DNA from: an uncultured Pelagibacteraceae bacterium | GTDB taxonomy: Bacteria > Pseudomonadota > Alphaproteobacteria > Pelagibacterales > Pelagibacteraceae | NCBI GenBank assembly: GCA_902609915.1 | Contig: CACLTO010000002.1 | Location: 1-64,000, forward strand | Direction: 5' to 3' | Length of the DNA stretch: 64,000 bases | Part shown: positions 43,926 to 53,905 of the stretch, one piece after another | How positions within the stretch are numbered: position 1 is the stretch's first letter | Layout of the letters: each line of letters opens with the position of its first letter | Made by a program: the position numbers and the translations under genes | Notes under the pieces: generated by a model | The model's input: the letters and a program-made list of their open reading frames with translations, nothing else | What the model was told of the DNA's origin: nothing | The model's database searches: none

Positions 43926-44873
43926 GTGAAGAATAATTTACACGTTTTTTTAGGAGCCACTGTAGCTGATGCTGCAGCTAGACCATTGCATTGGGTTTAT
44001 AATCAAAAAAAACTTCTAAGCTACATTAAAGGAAAAAAAGATTTTACTTTCTTAAAAAAAAATAAAAGTCCTTTTTACGATATTAAAACTGGCAAAGTTT
44101 CTGGTTATAATGAAGTAGGTCAAGTCATGTTCAAAACTTTAGTTGAGAGTGATCAAGATATAGAGGAAAGATTTAAAAAAAATATTACAAAAAATTTTGG
44201 TCCAGGAAGTATTTACTGGAAAAATTTAAATTTAAGAGCAAAATACAGAAAAGTTAAAGACTGGCGAGGAATAATAAAAGGACCATGGATCCATCAAAAT
44301 ATCATTGAATCTGTAAGAAATATTAAGTCTAAAAAAAAATTAACTGGAGGTAAAAAGGTGAATGAGTCTGATGGTTATTGTGCTGCTCTTCCCTATTTTT
44401 TGTATGGTTACAATTTAAAGAGCATTAAAAAAATTATCTCCACAGTAACTGTCTCAAAAATAAGCCTCAAATATGCTTTAGCAAAATTTTATCTATTAGA
44501 TTTAGCTCTAAAAGGTAGTAAAGATCCTATAAATGAATTCATAAAAAAATTCAAAAAAAATTCATATTTTAAAAATGTTATTCAAGACATTCAAAAAGTG
44601 AAAAAATATAAATTAAAGCCTCACCCATTTATAGTTAAAAAATTAGGAATGGCCTGTAGCTATCCCGGAACGTTTAATAGCTCAATTCATTCAATTATTA
44701 ATTCGAAAAATTTTAAAAGTGCAATTTTAATGACAATTAAGGCTGGTGGCTGCAACTGTTCAAGAGTCAACTTTATTGGAGCATATTTTGCTGCTCTAAA
44801 GGGTGTGAACACTATCCCAAAATCTTGGATAAGAAAAACTATTCCTGCTAAAAAAATTTTAGATCAAAAATAA
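43926..44873 (+). CDS. ADP-ribosylglycohydrolase-like protein
   Basis: The ORF track uses a TTG inside trxB; a GTG at 43926, right after the trxB stop, gives a cleaner N-terminus (315 aa, 'MKNNLHVFLGATVADAAARP'). 'GATVADAAARPLHW' near the start and 'TIKAGGCNCSRVNFIGAYFAA' near the end match the helical ADP-ribosylglycohydrolase/crystallin-J1 fold, where Asp residues hold two magnesium ions. In the C-terminal motif the usual 'GDN' is 'GCN', so one metal ligand seems altered and activity is uncertain. Coupled to trxB. Confidence 0.75.
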   Translation: MKNNLHVFLGATVADAAARPLHWVYNQKKLLSYIKGKKDFTFLKKNKSPFYDIKTGKVSGYNEVGQVMFKTLVESDQDIEERFKKNITKNFGPGSIYWKNLNLRAKYRKVKDWRGIIKGPWIHQNIIESVRNIKSKKKLTGGKKVNESDGYCAALPYFLYGYNLKSIKKIISTVTVSKISLKYALAKFYLLDLALKGSKDPINEFIKKFKKNSYFKNVIQDIQKVKKYKLKPHPFIVKKLGMACSYPGTFNSSIHSIINSKNFKSAILMTIKAGGCNCSRVNFIGAYFAALKGVNTIPKSWIRKTIPAKKILDQK

Positions 44874-44879
44874 TATTAT

Positions 44880-46067
44880 CTATCCTAAACTTTCGCAGAA
44901 AGATTTAATTCTATCCATGGCTTTTTTTAAATTCTTCATTGAGGTCGCATAAGAAATTCTAAAATACCCGTCTAAGCCAAATGCAGATCCTTGAACAACA
45001 GCTACATTTTCTTTTTCAAGTAACTTTTTTACAAAATCAGTATCAGTCTTTAATTTTGTTTTTTTATTTAAAAGACCTTTACAGCTAGGAAAAACATAAA
45101 ATGCTCCATTAGGTTTGAGACAACTGATACCTTTTATGCTATTTAAACTTTTAACTACAAAGTCTCTTCTTTGCTTAAAAGCATTTGACCTCTTTTTAAT
45201 AAAACCTTGCTTTCCATTCAATGCTTCAACAGCAGCTGCCTGACTTATAGAGGAGGGATTTGAGGTTGATTGTGATTGAATTTTACCTATAGCTTTAATT
45301 ATATCTTTTGGTCCTGCTGCATATCCTATTCTCCATCCTGTCATTGCATAAGATTTACTAACACCATTCATGGTCAGTGTTCGATTTTTGAGTTTTGAAA
45401 TTTGAGCAATTGTAAAGAAATTAAAATTATCATATCTAACATGTTCATAAATATCATCACTTAAGATATAGATTTTTTTATTTCTCATTAAAACTTTGGC
45501 TAGACTTTGAATTTCTTTTTTTGTATATCCTGCTCCAGTAGGGTTTGATGGTGAATTTAAGATGACCCATTTAGTTCTTTTTGAAATTGCTTTTTTAAGT
45601 TTTTTTGCTGTAAGTTTAAAACCTTCTTGCTCTGTACATTTTACTATTTTTATTTTTCCTCCAGCTAAAAGAACCATATCTGGATACGAAACCCAAAATG
45701 GTGCTGGAATTATAACTTCATCACCTTTATTTAAGGTTGCCATAAAAGCATTGTAGAGAACTTGCTTTCCCCCAGTACCTACTGTTATTTGATCAGTTGA
45801 ATAATTTAATTTGTTTTCTCTTCTAAATTTTCTAATAACAGCTTTTTTTAATGCCGGAGTACCGTCCACAGCAGTATATTTTGTGTCCCCTTTTTTAATA
45901 GCTCTAATCGCAGCATTTTTAATATTATCTGGAGTATCGAAGTCTGGTTCACCAGCACCAAGGCCAATCACATCTTTACCTGCTGTTCTAAGTTCTCTTG
46001 CTTTCTGGGTCACTGCGATTGTTGGCGAGGGTTTAATTCTCTTTAAACTGTCTGATATTATGCTCAT
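44880..46067 (-). CDS. aspC: Aspartate/aromatic aminotransferase (class I, PLP)
   Basis: 395 aa fold-type I aminotransferase. 'GLGAGEPDFDTPDNIK' (about 36), 'NSPSNPTGAGYT' and the PLP lysine in 'NGVSKSYAMTGWRIGYAAGP' are clear, with the substrate Arg in 'GYFRISYATS'. It resembles the alphaproteobacterial subgroup that transaminates aspartate and sometimes prephenate. It converges on the ADP-ribosylglycohydrolase-like gene and is divergent from uvrB, 35 bp apart. Confidence 0.93.
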   Translation of the reverse strand: MSIISDSLKRIKPSPTIAVTQKARELRTAGKDVIGLGAGEPDFDTPDNIKNAAIRAIKKGDTKYTAVDGTPALKKAVIRKFRRENKLNYSTDQITVGTGGKQVLYNAFMATLNKGDEVIIPAPFWVSYPDMVLLAGGKIKIVKCTEQEGFKLTAKKLKKAISKRTKWVILNSPSNPTGAGYTKKEIQSLAKVLMRNKKIYILSDDIYEHVRYDNFNFFTIAQISKLKNRTLTMNGVSKSYAMTGWRIGYAAGPKDIIKAIGKIQSQSTSNPSSISQAAAVEALNGKQGFIKKRSNAFKQRRDFVVKSLNSIKGISCLKPNGAFYVFPSCKGLLNKKTKLKTDTDFVKKLLEKENVAVVQGSAFGLDGYFRISYATSMKNLKKAMDRIKSFCESLG

Positions 46068-46102
46068 TGAAAAATAATTTAATTCTACTACTTTCTTAAT
46101 AT

Positions 46103-48277
46103 ATGGAAAATACTTATCAAGATTTAATTACAGATATTCAGAGTAAAAATCCAAAAATCAGTGGAAAACTTGAAGGAGGAAAAAGGTTCAAAATTAAATC
46201 AGATTTTAAACCAGCAGGGGACCAACCAGAGGCTATCAAAAAATTAGTAAATGGAGCAAATAAAGAGGCATTTAATCAAGTTCTACTAGGAGTTACAGGT
46301 TCTGGAAAAACATTTACAATGGCAAAAGTTATTGAAGCCACAAATAGACCAGCTTTAATTTTAGCTCCCAATAAAACTCTAGCTGCCCAACTTTATGGTG
46401 AAATGAAAACTTTTTTTCCAGATAACGCTGTGGAATATTTTGTCTCTTATTATGATTACTATACCCCCGAAGCATACGTACCTAGATCAGATACCTATAT
46501 CGAAAAAGAGGCGTCTATTAATGAACAAATAGATCGAATGAGACATTCAGCAACAAGATCTCTTCTTGAAAGAGATGATGTATTAATTGTTGCAAGTGTG
46601 TCATGTATATATGGTTTAGGCTCAGTTGAAGCGTATAGTAAGATGACCTTAACACTTCAAAAAAATTATGCATATAATAGAGAACAAATAATTAAATCTT
46701 TAGTAGCGCTTCAATATAAACGAAATGATCAAAATTTTTACAGAGGTACATTTAGAGCCAGAGGTGAATATTTAGAAATTTTTCCATCACATTTAGAAGA
46801 TAGAGCTTGGAGATTAAGTCTCTTTGGAGATAAACTTGAAAAAATAGAAGAATTTGATCCTCTAACAGGAGATCAAGTGAGAGAGTTAAGTTTGGTTAAA
46901 ATATATGCCAACAGCCATTACATCACTCCCAAACCAACTATCGAACAAGCAGTTATTAATATAAGAAAGGAGTTAGAAGCTACTCTAAAGAAACATAAAG
47001 CAGAAAATAAATTGCTTGAGGCTCAAAGATTAGAAGAAAGAACAAAATTTGACCTTGAAATGATTGAAGCGACAGGATCTTGTGCTGGAATTGAAAATTA
47101 TTCAAGATTTTTATCTGGAAGAAGACCAGGCGAACCACCTCCTACCCTTTTTGAATATTTCCCAGACAATACATTAATTTTCGTTGACGAATGCCATGTT
47201 ACAGTTCCACAATTAAATGGAATGTACAAAGGTGATAGATCAAGAAAAAGCACTCTAGCTGAATATGGGTTTAGACTTCCATCATGTATGGACAACAGAC
47301 CATTAAAATTTGAGGAATGGGATTTGATGAGAACCCAAACTGTTTTTGTCTCAGCTACTCCTGGTCCATGGGAATTAGAGCAGACCAAAGGAAAATTTAT
47401 TGATCAAGTAATTAGACCTACTGGATTAATTGATCCTCCAGTTGAAATAAGACCTGCAAAAAATCAAGTGGACGATCTAATGCATGAATGCAAAAAAGTA
47501 ATTGAAAAAAATCATAGAGTTTTAGTTACTACTCTAACAAAAAAGATGGCCGAAGATTTAACTGAATACCTCCATGAAAATGGGGTTAAAGTTAGATACC
47601 TTCACTCAGATATAGATACATTAGAGAGAATAGAAATCATGAGAGACTTGAGAATGGGAGTTTTTGATGTTCTTGTTGGGATAAATTTATTAAGAGAGGG
47701 TTTAGACATCCCTGAGTGTGCTTTGGTGGGAATTTTAGATGCTGACAAAGAGGGTTTTTTAAGATCGGAAACCTCCTTAATTCAAACAATTGGTAGAGCA
47801 GCAAGGAATGTTGAGGGTAAAGTAATTTTGTATGCAGATAAAGAAACTAAAAGTATTAAAAAAGCAATTCAAGAAACAGATAGAAGAAGGAAAATTCAAT
47901 TAGATTATAACACAAAGCATAAAATAGATGCTAAGTCAGTCAAAAAAGAAATCAGTGATATCTTAGAGAGTGTTTATGAGAAAGATTATGTCAAAATTAG
48001 CGAGGGTTCAAATGTCGGTGGAAATTTAAAGAAACATCTTAAAGCTTTAGATAAAAAAATGAAGGAAGCCGCTTCTAATCTGGAGTTTGAAGAAGCCGCA
48101 AAAATAAGAGATGAAATAAGAAAATTAGAGAGTACAGAATTAGAAATTACATTAAATCCTAAAATCAGACAGTACGATGTAAAAAATAAACTTTACCCAA
48201 AAGGTAGATCGACTATGGGTATGCCAGGGACTAAAGTAACCAAAAAAAGAGATAAAAAATGGAAGCACGCAAAATAA
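46103..48277 (+). CDS. uvrB: Excinuclease ABC subunit B
   Basis: Damage-verifying helicase of nucleotide excision repair. Walker A '[13 protein letters not shown]', beta-hairpin '[15 protein letters not shown]', DEAD-type '[11 protein letters not shown]', motif VI '[13 protein letters not shown]' and the C-terminal UVR motif '[20 protein letters not shown]' that contacts UvrC. 724 aa with a Lys-rich tail. uvrC lies 1.1 kb downstream in the same run. Overlaps the next gene by 19 bp. Confidence 0.98.
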   Translation: MENTYQDLITDIQSKNPKISGKLEGGKRFKIKSDFKPAGDQPEAIKKLVNGANKEAFNQVLLGVTGSGKTFTMAKVIEATNRPALILAPNKTLAAQLYGEMKTFFPDNAVEYFVSYYDYYTPEAYVPRSDTYIEKEASINEQIDRMRHSATRSLLERDDVLIVASVSCIYGLGSVEAYSKMTLTLQKNYAYNREQIIKSLVALQYKRNDQNFYRGTFRARGEYLEIFPSHLEDRAWRLSLFGDKLEKIEEFDPLTGDQVRELSLVKIYANSHYITPKPTIEQAVINIRKELEATLKKHKAENKLLEAQRLEERTKFDLEMIEATGSCAGIENYSRFLSGRRPGEPPPTLFEYFPDNTLIFVDECHVTVPQLNGMYKGDRSRKSTLAEYGFRLPSCMDNRPLKFEEWDLMRTQTVFVSATPGPWELEQTKGKFIDQVIRPTGLIDPPVEIRPAKNQVDDLMHECKKVIEKNHRVLVTTLTKKMAEDLTEYLHENGVKVRYLHSDIDTLERIEIMRDLRMGVFDVLVGINLLREGLDIPECALVGILDADKEGFLRSETSLIQTIGRAARNVEGKVILYADKETKSIKKAIQETDRRRKIQLDYNTKHKIDAKSVKKEISDILESVYEKDYVKISEGSNVGGNLKKHLKALDKKMKEAASNLEFEEAAKIRDEIRKLESTELEITLNPKIRQYDVKNKLYPKGRSTMGMPGTKVTKKRDKKWKHAK

Positions 48278-49014
48278 TTATTACTGGAGGAGCGACCAGA
48301 ATAGGTGCTGCAATAGCAAAAAAATTATCGGGGCCAAAAATTGAAATTGTAGTTCACTATAATAAATCTAAATCTAAAGCAGAAAAGCTTAAAAAAGAAT
48401 TAAAAAAGAATGGTACTATTGTTTATTTAGTAAAAGCAGATCTGGGTAACGAAAATGATGTTGATAAAATTGTCAAATTTTCAAAAATAAAATTAAAATA
48501 TTTTGACTGTTTAATTAATAATGCCTCCTTATTTGAAAATGATAAATTAGAAAATTTTTCAGTCAAAAGTTGGGATCTTCATTTAAATGCAAATCTTAAA
48601 GCACCTGCATTACTATCAAAAGGTTTTGCCAAAAATACCAGAGGAAAAAATAACAATATAATAAACATTATTGACCAAAGAGTCTTTAAATTAACACCTT
48701 ACTTTCTTTCATATACGTTAAGTAAAACGGGCCTTTATACTTTAACCAAAACAAGTGCAATGAGCTTAGCACCAAAAATACGTGTAAATGGCATAGCTCC
48801 AGGTCCAACAATTAAAAATAAAAGACAAACTGAAAAACACTTTAAAAAACAGTATTTTGCCACGCCGTTAAAACAACAAGTTAATGTTAATGAAATCTGT
48901 AGTGCTGTTGACTTTTTTATAAAAAACAGCTCTATTACTGGTCAGGTTTTAGCAATTGACAGTGGACAAAGTTTAAACTGGCAAACACCGGATATAATGG
49001 GTGGTAAAGAATGA
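48259..49014 (+). CDS. SDR-family reductase, probably FolM-like pteridine reductase
   Basis: 251-aa short-chain dehydrogenase. The cofactor motif '[15 protein letters not shown]' has the Arg typical of NADPH-using pteridine reductases. '[11 protein letters not shown]', catalytic 'YTLSK' (YxxxK) and '[10 protein letters not shown]' follow. The next gene is folB with an ATGA overlap, so a dihydrofolate or dihydromonapterin reductase (FolM) role is likely; a general SDR role cannot be excluded. Confidence 0.82.
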   Translation: MEARKIIITGGATRIGAAIAKKLSGPKIEIVVHYNKSKSKAEKLKKELKKNGTIVYLVKADLGNENDVDKIVKFSKIKLKYFDCLINNASLFENDKLENFSVKSWDLHLNANLKAPALLSKGFAKNTRGKNNNIINIIDQRVFKLTPYFLSYTLSKTGLYTLTKTSAMSLAPKIRVNGIAPGPTIKNKRQTEKHFKKQYFATPLKQQVNVNEICSAVDFFIKNSSITGQVLAIDSGQSLNWQTPDIMGGKE

Positions 49015-49436
49015 AAAGAAATAATCTTAGAATAATTAAGATCGATAAATCAAAAAGCTTATTTAATTACGAGAAAAAAATTTTAATTAATGAACTTATT
49101 TTAGATCTTAAACTTGGTTATTATGATTTTGAAAAAGAGAAATCTCAAAAAATTAAGTTTAGTCTTGAAATTGACTATGAGAATAAAAAACCTACTAACG
49201 ATAAAGACATTAAGTCCATAGTAAATTATGGAACAGTGGTTAAATTAATAACAAAACTAGTCAAAAAGAAACACTACAATTTTTTAGAGTCCCTTGCAGA
49301 GGCAGTTTTTGATGAATTATTTAAAGACAAGAGGATTGGTAAGATAATGTTAAAAATTGAAAAATTAGAGATTTTAAAAGACTGCTCATCAGTTGGTATT
49401 CAAATTACCAAAAAAAGAAGTCATGATAAGTTCTGA
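49011..49436 (+). CDS. folB: Dihydroneopterin aldolase (FolB-like)
   Basis: 141 aa. '[27 protein letters not shown]' is the FolB N-terminal strand pair, and '[15 protein letters not shown]' carries the conserved LxE motif. The enzyme splits dihydroneopterin in folate synthesis. It lies between a FolM-like reductase and uvrC and overlaps the uvrC start by 14 bp. Confidence 0.87.
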   Translation: MKRNNLRIIKIDKSKSLFNYEKKILINELILDLKLGYYDFEKEKSQKIKFSLEIDYENKKPTNDKDIKSIVNYGTVVKLITKLVKKKHYNFLESLAEAVFDELFKDKRIGKIMLKIEKLEILKDCSSVGIQITKKRSHDKF

Positions 49437-51258
49437 AATAGGAAAAGAAGTAATTAAAAAAGAACTCACTCTTATTCCTAAATTACCTGGGGTCTATAGA
49501 ATGCTAAATGATAAAGGGGATATTCTTTATGTTGGTAAAGCAAAAAATTTACCAAATAGACTGAAAAGCTATGTATCTGAAAAAAATCATATTATTAGGA
49601 CTGAGAGAATGCTCTCACAAACTAGGAAACTAGAGATAACGACTACATCAAATGAAAGTGAGGCACTACTTCTTGAGGCGAATTTAATTAAAAAACATAA
49701 ACCTAAATTCAATATTTTATTACGAGATGATAAATCTTTTCCATTTATCTTTATTAGTAATAAAGAAAAATGGCCACAGATAAAAAGACATCGTGGAAAG
49801 AAAACAAATGAGGGTTTTTATTTCGGGCCCTTTGCATCTGCAGGTTCGGCCAATTGGACAATTAAAATGATACAAAAGATTTTTCATTTAAGAGTTTGTG
49901 ATGATACAGTTTTTAAAAATAGAGAGCGCCCATGTATTTTATACCAAATTAAAAGATGTTCAGGACCTTGTGTTGGTTATATAGAAAAGGAGGATTACAA
50001 AAAAACAGTAGATGATGCAATAGAATTTGTATCTGGTAAATCTAGAAAAATACAAAAAAGTCTTTCTGATCAAATGGAAAAGGCAAGCGGGGATTTGGAC
50101 TTTGAGAAAGCAACAATTCTAAGAGATAGGATTAAATCTTTGAATATTATTCAATCCTCACAAAGAATTAATGAAGCAAACTTGATCGAGGCAGATGTAA
50201 TAGCAGGGTATAAAGAGTCAGGCAAAACTTGTATCCAGGTTTTTTTCTATAGATCAAAACAAAACTGGGGTAATCAAGCTTTTTTTCCAAAACACGACCC
50301 AGATGAAAGATTAAGTAATATAATAAATTCTTTTGTTTCACAATTTTATGAAAATAAAAGTGTCCCATCATCAATAATTTTATCTGAGGAAATTAAAGAG
50401 AGGGTATTGATTGAAAAGACACTTTCACAAAAAGAGGGTAAGCAGATTAATATCTCTGTGGCTAAAAAAGGCTCAAAGCTAAAAGTAATCAATCAAGCCA
50501 TTAAAAATGCTAAAGATAGTTTAAATAGAAAACTTTATGAAAGCCAGAATAACCGAGAATTATTTGAAGCAGTAACTGCTAAATTTAATTTAGAAACAAA
50601 TATAAATCTTATTGAAGTTTATGATAATAGTCATATGCAGGGAGCTAATAGTGTTGGTGCTTTAATATCTTATGGAGATGAAGGATTTATAAAAAAAAGG
50701 TACAGAAAATTTAATATAAAAAACAAAAAAAATGAGCAAGATGACTACGGAATGATGCGTGAAGTTTTAAATAGAAGATTTAAAAAAGCTGTCCAAGAAA
50801 AAGATAATTATTTATCTTTTCCAGATTTAGTCATGGTTGATGGCGGAAAGGGACAATACTCTATAGCAAGAGAAACCTTAAATGAATTAGGACTCCACGA
50901 TATCCCTATTATTGCTATAGCAAAAGGTAAATTTAGAAATAGTGGCAATGAAACTTTTTTTCATAATGGAAAAGAATTCAAATTTACAAAAAATGATCCT
51001 ACTTTATTTTTTCTTCAAAGAATTCGTGACGAATCTCACCGATTTGCGATTAGTGCTCATAGAGCAAAAAGGAAAAAGGGAATAAGTAAATCATTGTTAG
51101 ATCAAATAGAGGGGATCGGCTCAATAAGAAAAAGGGCACTTTTAAATCATTTTGGATCTGCTAGAGCTGTTGAGTCGGCTAGTCTTGATGAGATAAAATC
51201 AGTAGACGGTGTTGAAGTAAAAGTTGCAAAAAAGATATATAACTTTTTTCACGAATAA
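49423..51258 (+). CDS. uvrC: Excinuclease ABC subunit C
   Basis: Dual-incision nuclease of excision repair. GIY-YIG domain '[20 protein letters not shown]', UVR motif '[19 protein letters not shown]' that binds UvrB, C-terminal RNase H-like nuclease ('[19 protein letters not shown]', '[11 protein letters not shown]') and tandem helix-hairpin-helix ('[18 protein letters not shown]'). The track start at 49393 lies deep in folB; ATG at 49423 is preferred (611 aa). Confidence 0.97.
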   Translation: MISSEIGKEVIKKELTLIPKLPGVYRMLNDKGDILYVGKAKNLPNRLKSYVSEKNHIIRTERMLSQTRKLEITTTSNESEALLLEANLIKKHKPKFNILLRDDKSFPFIFISNKEKWPQIKRHRGKKTNEGFYFGPFASAGSANWTIKMIQKIFHLRVCDDTVFKNRERPCILYQIKRCSGPCVGYIEKEDYKKTVDDAIEFVSGKSRKIQKSLSDQMEKASGDLDFEKATILRDRIKSLNIIQSSQRINEANLIEADVIAGYKESGKTCIQVFFYRSKQNWGNQAFFPKHDPDERLSNIINSFVSQFYENKSVPSSIILSEEIKERVLIEKTLSQKEGKQINISVAKKGSKLKVINQAIKNAKDSLNRKLYESQNNRELFEAVTAKFNLETNINLIEVYDNSHMQGANSVGALISYGDEGFIKKRYRKFNIKNKKNEQDDYGMMREVLNRRFKKAVQEKDNYLSFPDLVMVDGGKGQYSIARETLNELGLHDIPIIAIAKGKFRNSGNETFFHNGKEFKFTKNDPTLFFLQRIRDESHRFAISAHRAKRKKGISKSLLDQIEGIGSIRKRALLNHFGSARAVESASLDEIKSVDGVEVKVAKKIYNFFHE

Positions 51259-51265
51259 AAAAATT

Positions 51266-51850
51266 ATGCTAAACAAAATTCCAAATATTTTAACTATAGG
51301 AAGAATTTTAATTGTTCCTTTTTTTGTTTTAGCTTTTTACTTACCCGGGTTTTATGGAGACTTGACAGCTTTAATATTATTTATTGTGGCGTCTTTTACA
51401 GATTTTTTAGATGGCATGTTAGCAAGAATTCTTGGTGAAGAGTCTAAGTTAGGTGAATTACTAGATCCAATAGCAGATAAAATTATCGTAGCTACCGCAT
51501 TAATCTTGTTAGTAATGGATGGAACAATAAGAAGTTATGAAGTGATTGCAGCAATAATTATTTTAACAAGAGAAATTTTAATTTCAGGTTTAAGAGAATT
51601 TTTAGCTAAGGGAAAAATCAAATTACCTGTTTCAAATTTGGCAAAATTAAAAACAGTTTTGCAAATGGTTTCTATAGCACTGTTACTTTCAGGTGAAACT
51701 GGGAACAAAATAATTAATTTTCAAGATTACAATGCTCAAACAATAGGAATAATCCTTTTATGGTTATCGGCTGCTCTAACACTTTTTACTGGTTATGAAT
51801 ATATGCGTAGAGGAATTGATCATGCAATATCAGAGGATAATAAAGATTAG
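51266..51850 (+). CDS. pgsA: Phosphatidylglycerophosphate synthase
   Basis: Membrane CDP-alcohol phosphatidyltransferase that commits CDP-diacylglycerol to phosphatidylglycerol. The signature D(x)2DG(x)2AR(x)8G(x)3D(x)3D is complete in 'DFLDGMLARILGEESK', 'LGELLDPIADK'. Several hydrophobic helices. ATG at 51266, 7 bp after the uvrC stop, is preferred over 51224 (194 aa). uvrC-pgsA order is common in proteobacteria. The stop overlaps the convergent ilvE stop by 4 bp. Confidence 0.96.
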   Translation: MLNKIPNILTIGRILIVPFFVLAFYLPGFYGDLTALILFIVASFTDFLDGMLARILGEESKLGELLDPIADKIIVATALILLVMDGTIRSYEVIAAIIILTREILISGLREFLAKGKIKLPVSNLAKLKTVLQMVSIALLLSGETGNKIINFQDYNAQTIGIILLWLSAALTLFTGYEYMRRGIDHAISEDNKD

Positions 51851-52728
51851 GCTGCCTTATTATTCCTAACCAAGGATTGATAACTCTCATTTAAACCAAT
51901 AATCAAATCACAAACTTTAAATTGATTTTCAGCGATACAAGATACTGGAGTAACCTCTGCTGCTGTACCTGTTAAAAAACATCCTACAAAATTTTTTAAT
52001 TCATCTGGATTAATTTTTCTCTCATTAACCTTGATATTTTTAGATTTTGCAATTTCAATTACGGTTCTTCTGGTTATTCCATCCAAAAAAGAGTCGGGTA
52101 CAGGAGTGTGGAGTTCACCATTCTTATCTTTAAAAAAAATATTAGCTCCCGTAGCTTCAGCAATATTTCCTTCATGGTCCAACATTAAAGAGTCTGTAAA
52201 ACCATTTTTTTCAGCTTCATGTTTTGATAGTGTGCAGATCATATATAAGCCCGAGGCTTTTGTATCCCAAGGTATTGTATTTGGTGCAGGTCTTCTCCAA
52301 TTAGAAATATTTAATTTTATTCCTTCAATCTTTAATTTCGGATCAAAATAAGAGCCCCACTCCCAAGTAGCTATTGCAACATGAATTTTTGTTTGTTGAG
52401 CTGAGATAGCCATCATTTCACTTCCCCTCCATGCTACAGGTCTAACATATCCGTTTTCAACTCTTTGATTTTTAATTATAGAATTTGATGCGGCATTTAT
52501 CTCATCTTCAGTAAAGGGTATTTCAAATCCCATTCTTTTTGCAGAGTAAAAAAACCTTGAAGTATGTTCCTCTAATTTAAAAATTGACCCCTCATAAACT
52601 CTCTCACCCTCAAAAACACAACTAGCATAATGTAAACCGTGGCTTAAAACATGTACTTTAACATCAGACCAATCCACTAATTTGCCATTGTACCATATGT
52701 TTCCTGATCTTTTGTCGTAAGGTATCAT
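51847..52728 (-). CDS. ilvE: Branched-chain amino-acid aminotransferase
   Basis: Fold-type IV PLP enzyme for the last step of Leu, Ile and Val synthesis. 'GLHYASCVFEGERVYEG' at the N-terminus, PLP lysine in 'WDTKASGLYMICTLSK', 'EATGANIFF' and 'FLTGTAAEVTPV' match IlvE. 293 aa is normal. It stands alone on the minus strand, divergent from the marR-like gene. Confidence 0.95.
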   Translation of the reverse strand: MIPYDKRSGNIWYNGKLVDWSDVKVHVLSHGLHYASCVFEGERVYEGSIFKLEEHTSRFFYSAKRMGFEIPFTEDEINAASNSIIKNQRVENGYVRPVAWRGSEMMAISAQQTKIHVAIATWEWGSYFDPKLKIEGIKLNISNWRRPAPNTIPWDTKASGLYMICTLSKHEAEKNGFTDSLMLDHEGNIAEATGANIFFKDKNGELHTPVPDSFLDGITRRTVIEIAKSKNIKVNERKINPDELKNFVGCFLTGTAAEVTPVSCIAENQFKVCDLIIGLNESYQSLVRNNKAA

Positions 52729-52746
52729 GTATGAAATTTAAAAATA

Positions 52747-52775
52747 TTACTGAAAAATATCTGTGTATATATAAT
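52747..52775 (+). promoter_or_regulatory. Promoter of the MarR/two-component operon
   Basis: -35 TTACTG (52747-52752), 17-bp spacer, perfect -10 TATAAT (52770-52775). The transcript would start near 52782, about 15 nt before the gene. Confidence 0.5.
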
Positions 52776-52797
52776 ATGTCAATATAACTTACCTGTG

Positions 52798-53235
52798 ATG
52801 AAAGAGCTTTTATATTTAAAAGATGAACAATTAAAACACTTAATTGAAAAATTATTTATAGGTTATAGAGAAACATTTTCAGATTCTAAAAAAATTCTAA
52901 ACAAATATCATATTGGTTTAGCTCACCAAAAGACAATACACCTAATATCCATGTATGAGGGAATTTCAATATCAGAGCTTATGAGAAAACTTAAGGTTAC
53001 CAAACAAAGTCTAAATAGGGTCTTAAAGGACTTAATAAAATTAGATGCCATTTTCTTCAATAAAGATATCAATGACACTAGAATAAAGCATATTTTCCTA
53101 AATGAAAAAGGAAAAAAAATTTTTAACGAAATTTTTGAAATCCAGAAGAAAAGAATTTATAATGCTTTGCTTAATTCTAGCTCACAAGAAGTTCTAAATT
53201 TTGACGAAGTTTTAAAAAAAATAATTAATGGATGA
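52798..53235 (+). CDS. MarR-family transcriptional regulator (PetP-like)
   Basis: About 145 aa winged-helix protein: 'GISISELMRKLKVTKQSLNRVLKDLIKLDAI' is the recognition helix-turn-helix and 'DTRIKHIFLNEKGKKIF' the wing. GTG at 52795 and ATG at 52798 are both possible; ATG chosen. It overlaps the response regulator by 8 bp. In Rhodobacter the MarR protein PetP and response regulator PetR control the cytochrome bc1 genes; petABC lies 8 kb away here, so a similar role is possible. Confidence 0.85.
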   Translation: MKELLYLKDEQLKHLIEKLFIGYRETFSDSKKILNKYHIGLAHQKTIHLISMYEGISISELMRKLKVTKQSLNRVLKDLIKLDAIFFNKDINDTRIKHIFLNEKGKKIFNEIFEIQKKRIYNALLNSSSQEVLNFDEVLKKIING

Positions 53236-53905
53236 TTTCAGCGCACATATCTTAGTAGTGGATGATGACGAGGGTATTCGATCTTTAGTAAAAAAGTATT
53301 TAAATGAAAAAAAATACTTGGTTACAACAGCTAATAGTGCTGAAAAAGCTAAGGAAAAAATCGAAATTATCAAATTTGATTTAATTATTTTAGATATAAT
53401 GATGCCTGGAAAAAGTGGTCTTGATTTTTTGAATGAACATAAAAAAGATATTAGTACTCCAATAATTTTATTGACAGCTAAAGGTGAACCTAATGAAAGA
53501 ATTGAGGGATTAGAGATGGGTGCTGATGATTATTTAGCAAAACCTTTTGAGCCGAAAGAACTTGATTTACGAATAAAAAATATAATTAATAAAACTAAAG
53601 AAAATAATTCAAAAAGAATCATTGAGTTTGCAAAAGTTAAAATTGATTTGAATAAACAAGTAATTTTTCAAAATGATTTAGAGTTTAAAATCAACGTCAC
53701 TGAGAAAACAATATTGGAAAAAATGATAAATAATCCTGGAAAAGTATTTGCCAGAGAAGAAATAGGTAAATTTATTGATTTGGATAAAGAAAGATCAATT
53801 GACGTAATCATAACAAGATTAAGAAAAAAAATTGAGGTTGATCCAAAAAACCCAAAATTTCTTCAAACAATAAGAGGAGTGGGATATGTTTTATGGATTG
53901 AGTAA
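53228..53905 (+). CDS. OmpR/PetR-family response regulator
   Basis: 225 aa. Receiver domain with acidic 'VVDDDEGIRSL', phospho-acceptor Asp in 'LIILDIMMPGKSGLDFL' (about 55), 'LLTAKG' and the Lys of 'YLAKPFEP'. A C-terminal winged helix follows ('FAREEIGKFIDLDKERSIDVIITRLRKKIE', 'TIRGVGYVL'). Coupled to the MarR gene upstream and the kinase downstream (20-bp overlap). Confidence 0.93.
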   Translation: MDDFSAHILVVDDDEGIRSLVKKYLNEKKYLVTTANSAEKAKEKIEIIKFDLIILDIMMPGKSGLDFLNEHKKDISTPIILLTAKGEPNERIEGLEMGADDYLAKPFEPKELDLRIKNIINKTKENNSKRIIEFAKVKIDLNKQVIFQNDLEFKINVTEKTILEKMINNPGKVFAREEIGKFIDLDKERSIDVIITRLRKKIEVDPKNPKFLQTIRGVGYVLWIE

